Origin: Mnemiopsis leidyi
Taxonomy: Eukaryota > Ctenophora > Tentaculata > Lobata > Bolinopsidae
Assembly: GCA_000226015.1 (NCBI GenBank)
Contig: JH154020.1
Coordinates: 6,470 to 70,469, forward strand
Reading direction: 5' to 3'
Length of the DNA stretch: 64,000 nucleotides
Shown here: piece after piece, positions 26,001 through 38,000 of the stretch
Numbering within the stretch: position 1 is the first letter of the stretch
How the letters are laid out: each line of letters begins with the position of its first letter
Notes under the pieces: generated by a model
Told to the model about the DNA's origin: nothing
Databases searched by the model: none
What the model saw: only the letters and a program-made list of their open reading frames with translations
Made by a program: the position numbers and the translations under genes

Positions 26001-29000
26001 CGTGGATTGTATGGATATGTCTGGACAGAAACCTAACTGCAACGCTGAGGGTCCTGCATAGAAAAAACTCTGAAATTTATAAAAGTATAAACTATGAATA
26101 ATCCGACTGAGTAATTAGTATTGACTATTGAGCTCTGGATTTTTTGTTGCAATATAAATTTAAAAGCATTCTTAAGTGTTTCACCACAGTTATACGCAGA
26201 AGTATAAAAAAATCTTATTTTCAATCGGGTAACTGATAATGTTTTTGTTTTGAAATTCAAATAATGCTGTTGATCTAAGATTGGTGCCCAGTCTGAATCG
26301 GATGATGGGATTATTGCATTATCCATGGCAAAGATCGAGTCTAATTTAGATTTCTTTTAATATACTGACTTAAAAACGCACTTACGACTAAGAAATATCC
26401 ATCCATCAAAGAAACGCAGTGAATAAAGCACTACTACTACTAATAATATACAAATTTAAGTCATTTTAGTGTCTAATTTTTGGCAGAGTCAGTTGATAGT
26501 CAGCGATGTGATTTCATTGGCAGAATCATGTTACCTCGACAGCACAAGATTTGTTCAATAAAATTTCGAAATTTTCATTAGCATGATTAGATTTAATTAA
26601 TAATCCAAAGCGTACATGCCGCAATAAATACCAACTTGAGACATGAGAAGGTGCATGACAACAAGTCTTTATTGACTAGAAGGATGAAAATAGCAAAAAT
26701 TGGATGTCAACTCTTGACCCCATAATTACTTTATTGAGACTTCAAGAGTAAGACTTGAAGGCGATGAGTGGCGCGCTTTCCGACCACGCTATGTGCTCAA
26801 AACCACATTTGCAAGACATGCTATAATGGAATCAAGGAAACCAAAATTCTAGATAGATTTTGCGAATTGTATATTCAAATTTGTTACGTGATAGGTGACC
26901 TGTTTTCACAGCAGAACATTTGATCAACTTGTAACCGATTGGTCGGAAACGCTGCAACAGCTATTTGTAAATTTTATAGTTCTACCGCCAGAACTAAAAG
27001 TCGACTACGATACCATTCAGAGTAACTCACTGCAAAGAGTTTTAAATTCCAATTGACAATGCTTATACGGCGCAATTTTAGAGGACGGGTTTTAGGTATT
27101 TACTAATTTACGTGTGTTTTAGCTTATTTCTCGGCTGTCGACCATTGAAAGATGTACCATCTACAAGAATTTGATCACCGAGAACAAAAACATGTCAAAT
27201 CACCGGTAGATGTTAAAAAAGAATATTAAGGGTTTTGAAAATTTGAGGCTGTGAGTCTAAAAATACACTGGAATCAGTGTTTGCTGATAGCTATTGATTA
27301 TTTACAATGAAACAAATATTCAAGTTATGCTGTTCCTGGCGCTCCTCGTTTCACTGTTAGCAGTGGGAGACACACACGATCATTGCATTGTCCAAACTGA
27401 ATCTATAACACCAAGATGTCCAAGAGTGAAGGTAATTCTACTTTCTGAACCGATTTTCCGACGTAAGTGTTAATATCATACCATTTGAGTCTATTCTGAG
27501 ATCTAACTGGTCCTCAAAATAAAATGAGAAATTGCCATGCTTTCGTAAGTCAAAGTAAAGTTAACCTAACTGATATCCTAATGTTCTTCTTTCTCAGGAT
27601 CACTCGAAGATTTGTAACTGTGTCTCATCTGAATCTGTTGACGTCGACTTTCTAGCTTGCCCGAGTAGTCACCCCTTCATAGGGAGGCTACATTTTGAAC
27701 GATGTGACTATGATACTCACATGTACATTCCGATTGGCGTGGATTGTATGGATCTGTCAATGAAGCTACTTAATTGCAACGCTGAGGGTTCTGATTAGGT
27801 AGATAACCCGCCTTTACCCTTTCAGTCATGATACAGATTAATGAGCCGGCTGAATATGAAGCTTACATCTAGTTTGTGACGAAATCAAGTCATTCTTAAG
27901 TACTTGACCATGCAGTCATACTTCTATACTAAGTGGTCGCATAATATAGGAAATTGTTTTATCGTCTAGTTAAGATCATGTGATCTTCTTAGAAACAATA
28001 CTGTGGATCAGATATATAGACCCAGATCTTAGGATCTTATTTTTGTATCATTTCTGACCAAGTTCGTGTATTTAATTCGAATTCCACATTCCACGCTAGT
28101 AGTTTATTAGAAAAGAAACATTATTTATTTTCTCCCTAACAAAAGTAAAAGCAAGCATACCGTAAGTTCTGGTCCAGCACTTCTTTGTAGTTTTAACCCC
28201 GTCAGTGGTGAGCCCCCAGCCCTGGTACTTGGAGGTCGGTACGGGATATCTGTGACTCACGTGCAGCATAACAAGTCTGAACTTCTCCGCGTAGAACGCA
28301 CGGAGATCCGCCTTGCCGAAACCTGAAGGCGTTCAATGGGTCATTTCGATATCATTAGCTTGTCTAAGATATCTAATATTTCGTTATTATCAACTGGTCT
28401 AAGATATATAATATTTCGTCATTATTAGCTGGTCTAAAATATCCCATATGAAGCCGGGTTGTGAAGAATTCTAGCTACAAAACTTGTAGGTAGATACGAG
28501 CCGTATAAGTTGTAACTGTGGGCGTGTTAGGTTGTTAATGTTGGTAATTTCAAATTAATTGCGACGTGGGCCCGTACTACATTTTCCTTGGAGTAAGAAT
28601 GAACAACTGCTTATAGTTGGACATTACTAGATCTGTACTTTTGATTGAGCGTTAAAATATTTTGCAAAAGATTCAAGCTCAAGATTAATATCAGAAATTC
28701 TATCAGTAAATTTCTGGGGAAGCAGATTGTAGGATCGGAGCAGCTGAGGAAAGAGAAAAGTTAGCTACTCACAGGTCGGTTTGGTAATGGAGGACAGTTC
28801 CGTACACTTCATGCTGATAGAATCCTCACCCTTGGTGATAGAACAAACTTTGTATTTGTACATCATCCCACAATAATCCACTCGGTTTCCTAAGATTTGG
28901 GATTGTCTTATCACAGAAACTGGCAAGTGATTATTCTATATAAATTAGGATCTAGAGCATTAAGGTTCTTAAGCCCCATTTGCAGGTATTGTTTAACTGT

Positions 29001-32000
29001 GAGCATAAAGCCATAGCTGGCAAATAAAGTATCTTTTAGATCAAAATGAATAACTCAATTACCCCATCACAAAACAGAAATCTTAGATAAAGACCACATA
29101 AAGCAGACATAAATGTAAAGCTCACCAAGTGGATCTGTCTTCCAACATTTTTTGTGAGAGGTTACGGTCCCGGCTATTTTGTACCCTCTGTACCTCTCAC
29201 AGGGTGCTTTGTACTTGTTATTCAGATATATCACAAAGTTGCGGCGGTACATCGAGAGAAGGTCTGTCTTAACCAGACAAGATAGTTTGGAATTGGTCAC
29301 TAAACCTTTACACGACATGGAACTTTTTTCTGGAAAAATTAGGGCTGTCAGTTAAAGTAGATGATAGCGCAGCGGCTATAGTGGCATCTGGCAAACTTTA
29401 ATCTGGTCGCATGAAAGATTGCTTGTTGATATACCAATGTAATCACAGTACTTGAGGATACAAATTTACTCTGCAAATGCACATGATTGAAAGAAGGTGC
29501 TTATAAAGAACAAATTATTTTACAGAAAATTTACAAATTGTTAGTTGTACCTTTGCCGTTCTTGATCGAACAGAGGTGGTAGGTATAGAAAGTGGTACAC
29601 TTCTGGAACTTGACACTGGGAGCATATTGTTTGGAGAAACACTTCTCTTTAGACCTCACAGCTCCGTTGATCGAATATCCGGCTTTCTTCCAGTCTTCAC
29701 ACTTGGTAGCATACTTGCTGGTCTGCTGAATAAACCACAGGTCGAACTTTCTACGGAAACCAGGACGGAGGTCCAGAGTTTTGAAACACTTGGGCTCGTC
29801 CCAGGAAACAACGCGGCTACATTTTGTAGTTAGAGTGTCACCTGAGGAGAGGTTTAACAACACTCCTGGAGGTATAACAGCGCGCAGCTATCACGTGTGT
29901 TGTCATGGAAACTTGATAGGTGAGATTAAGTGTTGTCATGGAAACTTGATATTAGGTGAGATTAAGTGCTGCCATGGAAACTTGATAGGCGAGATTAACC
30001 ACTAAGTAAAGAAGTAAGGGGAAAGCAAGCTAAGATATAGTCGATCTGTTGACTTGTTGAGTATGAGATTAAACGCCCTCAAACCTTTGTCGATGATTTT
30101 GCAGATGGTAAATTTGTGTAGTGTATGGCACTTTGAGAAGGACTGTTCTTCACTGTAACGCTTATTCCAGCACTTGTCCTGTTTTGTCACTCCGCCCCTC
30201 CTGCGAAAAATCAATAAGTTCGATCAATTAGTTTTCTTGAAACTCATAATTGTAAAAAAATCACTCCTTTCTTGTGGAGATAGTGAAGTTTGTCTCTCGG
30301 AGAGACAAACTTCAGTAAAACGATTTCCGATATTTTACCTAAACCATCCTTTGTATTTGCCACAAAGATCAGGATACTGCTTCTTGATTGAGAGATAGTA
30401 ATCATTCCAGGCTTTGGTGAACATCAGCTTCTCGTTAGCCATTGACAGGCATTTCGGGGGTGACCAGGAGTAGCATTGCTGGCATGTCATCCTGTAGGCT
30501 AAACGTGCATGTGTAAGTAAGTGTCAGTAAGTAAGTGTGATTAAAGGCACTCGTAAGTAAGTAAGTGGAGTAAGCATTTATGAGAATTTTTAACATCAAT
30601 AAGACAGCAATGGGTAGATCAAGACTATAAGGAAAATCAACATTAGACTTGGATATGCTTAATAGCTGTACATCATTGAATTAACAATTTCAAACCGCAA
30701 TGAACTGCATTAATACTATATCATACTTGACTAGACACAGATAAAACTTACTTTTATAAGGTGTGACATACTGAAGAACTTTAGGTTTACATCTGATCAC
30801 CGGAGTGTCTGGAACTCTTGGTGGCTTCGGTGGTCTTGGTGGTGGCTGGTGTGGTTCTGGAGGAGGAGGATGTGGTCTGTGTGGTGGTGGTCCGTGAGGA
30901 GGTGGACCGTGAGGTGGTGGTCCATGAGGTGGTGGTCCGTGAGGTGGTGGTCCATGAGGTGGTGGTCCATGGGGTGGTGGTCCGTGAGGTGGGGGTCCGT
31001 GTGGAGGTGGTCCGTGAGGAGGTGGTCCGTGAGGTGGTGGTCCGTGAGGTGGTGGTCCATGAGGTGGTGGTCCGTGAGGAGGTGGTCCGTGAGGTGGTGG
31101 TCCGTGTGGAGGTGGTCCGTGTGGAGGTGGTCCGTGAGTGTGGTGGTCCGTGAGGTGGGGTCCGTGGGGTGGTGGTCCGTGAGGATGCGATGGTCCATCA
31201 TGATGAGGTGGTCCCTCATGATGTGGTGGTCCATCATGATGCGGTGGTCCATCATGATGTGGTGGTCCATCAGGGGTTGGTGGTCCATCATCACGTGGAG
31301 GTCCATCGTGGGGCGGTCCGTCTCCTCCAGGCCCATCTCCGTCTTCTGGAGGCTCTTCACCTGCAATTTAGACTTTCAGAGATAGGGAAGCTTGGTAAAT
31401 TAAATTATCAGGGGACCCTCCTGATTCCATATGTTAGGGTAGACAACAGACAACCATAAAACTTTGTGAAAGGAAAAAATTGATATTGAAGATTCAGACT
31501 CTGTTTTCAGGATGCAATTTGCAAAATAATATTTGCAACATAACGACATATTTGGAATTCTAAATATTTTTCAATCAAGTGAAATATTGAAATAACCTGC
31601 TAACTCTGACAGTATTTCCTCGTCCAACATGTCGGCTTCATCAACTTCGTGCGGTTCAAAAACGCCCACTTCCATGTCCCGCTTAGCAAGATTCAATATC
31701 TGAGACTGATGGCTCGACTGGAGATGACATTTTCCCCATGGTAAGACCGGAAAGTAACCAGCTGAAAAGATCGAAAATTTATCTATGGTTTTGTGTAACA
31801 TTGCCCGAATTCTCTATATTAGCTTCTTTGTTTAGATGATTTGCATCAGTATTGTTGACAAAAAGCTGGCTGACCGACATCTTCACCACAAGTTTCTGTA
31901 TCATAGATCGGAGAAAATGCCCTGTTTTTAAATTTTTCGTCACGATCCAGTTTTTCTGATCTACAAATCCTACAACGATTAAATCTAGATTCTAGAACGA

Positions 32001-35000
32001 TAAATCCCACAACGATTAAATCTAGATTCTAGGACGATAAAGCTAACCAGCTCACCTGGTTTTGGACAGAGATTGAATGTGTGGAGGTTGTGACAAACTT
32101 GAATCTGAGTGCTGCCGATCTTGTTTCCACAGTTCTTCGTGTAGCACTTCTTAACTCTTGTGGCACCTGGCAAAAGAGGTCAGTGCGAATTTCATACTCT
32201 AATAAGACCAAAAATGGCTAACTTAACCCCTAAAACTGCCATCAAACGATCAATTGCTACCTTAGTTTGAAACAGGGGTAACCGATGTATTGAGATGCAA
32301 TGACAAAAAACCTCAAATAAAGATAACCGGATAACAGCTGCAGTCGTTTTTGATGACTCGATATCAGCCGAAACAGCTGTTCTGTTGGATCAACAGTGCT
32401 GCAAGAGTTACGATACTGGATACAGTACTTTAAGGATAAATTTGTCGCTAATTAAGCAGGATTCCCAGGTCACTCTGCTATAGCTAATACTCACATCCCT
32501 GTACGAAGTGAGATTTAGCGTGCTCGCAAGGAGGAGACAACTTTTTCCAGACATCAGCTTCGCACTGATGCTTCAGCTTGTCCGTCAACACGAACTTAGG
32601 AACCACGACTTTCTTCTGTATCTCGTACCCTGACGATCTGACAAGTTAGAACCAACCCAGTACACACCTTCTGAATATTACGGGATGATGTATAAATCTG
32701 TCCCACGAGCCAACCAAATATGCGTTTCAAAGTTAAAAAGCCTCTATGTATAAGAACCTTTATGTATAAGAGCGTCCAACAGCATGATTCGAATGTCTGC
32801 TTACAGCGATTAGAGCTGGGGAACTTGAAAAATCTCAGTCGTACATGACAAATCCTTAGCTCTCTTTGAAAATCTTATTTTAACTTACCAGTAGGTCGGT
32901 AAGTAAGGTAGACCTCGTCACAACTCTTGTGGCTGGAGCACATGGTCACTGTGTAAATGGTATCGTGCGGTTCGTCCACGCCCGGACACAGCGCCTGTCG
33001 GCGTCCCTTCGACACCAACTTTATCTGCAGGTTGTTGCGGTAAAATGTATCAGGTCTCAGCGACAATTTTAGAATTTATAAGCACCCCTTCAAATCATTA
33101 ACATTAAGAACGATTTCGTTCGATCTACCATTATCATGTTATAGAAGAGTAAAAGCGTGCATCAGCAAATAATTTGACTTTTATGTCCCTGACAAGTGAC
33201 AAGTGCACTGTGCATATGGCATGGGAATCTTTCTAGGCGATAATAGAATTTTAAGTAAGATCGAAGATTGGAACTGGAAGGGAACAACTACCGAGATTTA
33301 TCAAATTGTAAGGCTGTTTATCAAAGTCGTCTAACGCTGAGACAAAACATCGATTTAAGGGTATAAAATTAGAATCCTAAAATAGAACCACGCATTTTAG
33401 AATTTCGCAATATTCAAATTTCGCAAGGGGGAAAAGAAGCAGAAAGAAGAAAAACGGCACTATGCGAGTTGACGTCTGGTGCCCGAGAGCTGAGTTGGGC
33501 CGCAATGCTAATTGTACCACTTAATGCTCGTTTTTTGTGAAACTTTCTCAATTGTAGTCACAACAGTAATCAGTAATGTGGTGATTTGGGCTTTTGGCGT
33601 ACAAGTAACCCGAAAGAACACAATTGACCTCACCAACAGTTTTTTGTTATGCCAAATTTGAAATTATCAGAAAGAAACATACGCGATACTTGGACCGTGG
33701 GCGGTAGATGTACAAGTACTTCTGACTTCGTTTCACCATCGTCAATGAAACATGCTTGCTGTCTCCTTTGTATGGCAACTCTGCAATTGTGTGCTTTTAC
33801 TCCTTAATCAAGAAGGGCATTTTAATCAAGGCCAACTTATCCGAAAATACTCTATTTACCAACTTAAATAACCAATTCATGAAGGAAAGTTGATCGCAAA
33901 GTATTTATTTATCACCCACTAACCGGAACTGTAGTACGGACTTACGTGATGGGAACTTCCTGGAGTAGGTGTTGAAACACCGTCCGTCTTGTCTGCCACC
34001 ATGACACGTGCGATACAGATGATAGCACCAGCACACATTGCTGCTTCCAACACGTGTCGTCTTACATCTCTCATCGATCTTTGACACGATGTAATAGGAG
34101 TGAGAGTCCAAGTAGCCTGTAAGTGGAGCGGGCAATGTGACCAGATAAGTTAAGTGAGCTCTGTTTTTTGGTGAGTAGTTGATTGGGAGATAAATTTAAA
34201 CGATGTGAATAGATAGGAGTGAAACGTCCAATTAAATATAATTTTCAAAGATGAACGTCGACAAAAAGAAACAATTAGCTGACCTCGACTCTGAGAACCA
34301 TGTGAAATAAATCTCAGAGTCTAAACCATCTATAATCGTTTCCATCGTCGACGCCCGGCCGACCTTATTTTAAAATTCAATGAGAAAGATATGTGCCTGA
34401 AAAAGAATAATTTGGTCTTACTTGCATCAGTTCTCTCACTGTACACTACTCGTGTCAGTCCTGCAAGTAACGGTAACGGTTTAATTTATTTTAATGTTTA
34501 TTTCATTTTCCAGAGAGTAAAAGTACCACTTTAACTTAAGAACGACCCACATCACTGTGGTTTCAACTTTTCCTTATACACTGCGAAAACAAAGATCTTA
34601 TCACTTTGAGGACATATCCAGCGTTCTTGTGTTTTAAATATGCTACCCATAACTATAACATGAGGGACAGATACAAGAAATTGTATGCAATATCTCCCGA
34701 AGAAAGGTTGTAAGGGAAATACAAAGGGTTAATAGTGCAAATCGTTTAATTTTTCCGGGGTCCTAAAGGGGTCCAGTGGTGATTTTCATATTCACCACGT
34801 TTTCAATATAAGTTGCTCTTCTCTTTTTCTTGCGTGCAGTACCTCAGTACATTCAGAATCTAGTGATATTTTTGAAACGTGAAATGATTTCTAAATTTCA
34901 ATAGTTTTTAATTCAAAATAGACGATTAGACGAGAAGCAACGTCAAAAATTCAATGATAATCGTCTTTAGACACAGAGTACAGTACAACAAAAGCCGCAG

Positions 35001-38000
35001 ATGAAGGTCGAAAAAGCACAACTTCCGGGAGGGAAATGGGGGCCGCTATATAATTTTGCGGACGAGACTACCACTCACGGACTAAAACTTATTAGTCGGG
35101 GTCGCGGTCCCATCAGAGTGGTGTCCATTATCATCTCTGTAATTTTCTTAGCAGTCACCATCAGAGCCATTCTTTTAAGTGAGGGGTAACTTTTAACTTT
35201 CCATAATTTTACATTGACTGACATGGTAGAACTCGTATCATAGTGTTTTTATTCGAATTAAATTGGACTATACGACCACTCTTCAGTACTTATTCATTTC
35301 AGTGCTGAATACTCTTGTACACTTTATTTCACTATTGCAGATTCGGAGCACTATAAAAGCGATCCCCGAGGAACAGAAATGCACCAGCACATACCGATCA
35401 AGACGAACTACAGTCCCACCATCTTCTATTGTCCCACCAACCGAATCGACCTGTCCGAACTTGATCCACAGTTGCAGCAGCTCTACTCCCAATACATGAA
35501 CGCTAACTTCACCTTGGCAGAAAACGAGACGATATTGGATGGTCAAGCAGTCTATCAGAGGAAAAAGTTGCTAGTTGAACTTTATGGGAACATGACATAT
35601 GCAGAGTTTAACCTACAGTAATAGCTGTTCTTTTCAGTTCAACACTTTTTGTCTAGTCTCCTGCAGATTCTTTTAAAATCAAGCTAATTCCATACCAGCA
35701 ATTCGATGTAGTGAGATAGTGATTGATTAGTCACCTAAAAGTTCCCGAATCTGACATTCTGACATCACTAACCTTTTAAAGGTACAGCAGCATGAACGAA
35801 GCTACCCTGAGAAAAACCCACTGTTACCTAGGCTACGATGTGAGCGGTGATGTAGGGAACAACTGTAACTCCGAGATCCAGCTTGTCTTAACAGAAAGAG
35901 GTGTCTGTTACCAGGTCAACGCGGAGAAGAGAATACCTCTGGAGGAGGGCATGTTAGGAGCGGTCAACATCCTCACCTTGGTCGATCTCAACAAGTCTCT
36001 CAGGGCAGAGCTGCTAAATGGAGTAGAGGTGTTTGTCAAGGACCAGGGATCTTTTCCAAACAGGTAGGTTTGCAATTGGATTCAGGTGATTTTACGATGC
36101 AACGAATTTGGGAGAACTTGAACAGGATATCATCTAAGATCGGAGTGATGCTGAACTGATATTGATTGTCTTTATCCCTCTCACCTATAAACTAACGTTA
36201 TTTCCACAGGTTTGACAGAGCCGAAGTGCTGGCACCTGGCCAGATCCACACCCTCAAAGTCACATTACAAGAAGTAACAGTCCTCCCAGCTCGAGACGGA
36301 AACCCCATCTGTTTTCCCACCGAGGAACCAGGAGACTACTACCCGGTCCAGTTCTACGGTCCTCCCAACAACTGCCAAAACGCCTGCTACGCTTCCAGAA
36401 CACTTCTTTATCTGAACGACACCCTCGGCTGTGTGGATGTACCTAACAACTACACCCAGGGTACCAGACTTTGTACCATGAACGACTTGGAGGACCTGAT
36501 CGACTCCACCACTGACCTTCCTCTTGGAACAGCAACCAGACGGTTCAGAGACCAACAGATCTTCGAGAAAGTTCCCTCCGGATGTCTACCGGCCTGTACA
36601 CAGAAACTCTACCAAACAGCAATACACTCCTCCCCAATATACGCCTCCGCACTGAAACTAGCTGCCAGGTTCTTTAATGTTACGGAGGAGGAAGCCCGAC
36701 CTAGTTTAATTGGAGTAAGAGTTGTGTTCCCCAGCACGATGAGCGTGGTAAAGGAGATCAGGACCTACACTATAAACAACTATTTGGGGGATGTAGGCGG
36801 CGTGTTGGGTTTGTTTCTGGGGTTCAGTTTCTTCACTATTATAGAGTACATCTACTTTGTTGTCTTCTATCTGATCAAACGTTTCTCCACTACGTTGAAG
36901 GGTGATTGGTTGCGAGATTTGGAGGAGAGGGAAACGTCATACGGCCTAGTAGAGGATCATGGCGGTAGTGTTGAGAATGGGCATGATAAGACTGTGGGCA
37001 AAACTAGACCAATATCATATATTTCTATGTGCTAATTTATACAGATGTGTTAAGCAGATTAAAGTTCACAATTTAGAGTTTATAATTTAGAGTTTACAGT
37101 TAGAGATTACTATTTTTGTAAATAAGACCAATGTTATGTATATCCTGTTGTTACGTTACGATGGAGCCGTGGTAGTGTAGTGCAACCATGAAAGTGGTGA
37201 ATGATGGTTGCCACGCAACCCACTGACGTCGTTGTATACTGCCGTGGTGACCATCTCAAGTGCTAAAAGGAACCAGCGCGTTATATATCTTTTACTACAA
37301 TATCACAGGATGAATACCACTTTCTCACTTATAGTTACTAAAGTACGTGGCTTTGCTATTCTGTTAATTATACTACAAAATACAAAATACTGCACTGAGA
37401 TAGGAGACACCACGCCCAGACCAGAATTATAATCCATTTGAAATATAATAAAAAAGATAAAACTGACAATAAAACATGATTGTGTTACACTCACCATGAG
37501 ACTTTCTATTCACAAATGTGTGTTTCACAAACGTTCTGATGTTCTGTTTGTGGCAGGGCATCGGAGCTGCGGTTTAGTCGTAAGTTCATATTGTCGAGTC
37601 TAATTATTCTATTATTGAACTGTACTATCTATTGACATATTCAAGTTTGAAATTATGATCTTGTAGCTGGTTACAACTATATTAACGTTTCAGACCCACT
37701 ATAATGCTATATTTAAACTTATACAGATTGTTATTTGTGTTGATTTATTTTGTTTACGTTTTTTGTATTAAATTTAAAACTACTCACCGCTAGGAGGCTT
37801 ATCAAAACAGACTTTTCCAATATTAACTGAAAATATCAAATATGAGACATTTAGAGAACGGGATGGCCATAGAATTGAGGAGGAGAAGTAAGGGGTGTAG
37901 TAGGTGCATCATTTTAGTTAAGTAAATCCAAATAATTAAAATTTCACAAATAATCTTCATCTTGTAGACACGAACTTGATTGCAGTTTCCAGGCGGAAAG

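Larger units (their letters stand above)
14729..28160 (-). other. 13.4-kb intron of the giant gene holding nested plus-strand genes
   Basis: The donor side follows TACG at 28161 (G|GTATGC) and the acceptor is at 14729 (CTCTTCAG|AAAAGC), both phase 1. The junction completes one Cys-rich module: KKCWTRTY then EKHYVFKKCHNLF. Inside, on the opposite strand, lie seven secreted Cys-rich protein genes (16168-27798) and a FLYWCH ORF (23787-24284). No minus-strand exon was found inside. If the two sides are instead separate genes, the split module would be left unexplained. Confidence 0.7.

Noticed and set aside
16168-27798. Calling the small secreted proteins toxins or antimicrobial peptides
   Set aside because: Only size, secretion signal and cysteines support it; no known toxin or defensin framework is matched.
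30818-31459. Plus-strand frames of WWSVR or VVREV repeats and a minus-strand MDHHLTD frame
   Set aside because: Shadow frames of the GPPPH repeat. The minus frame with GPPPH is fixed by phase-1 splice sites at both ends and by the module that follows.
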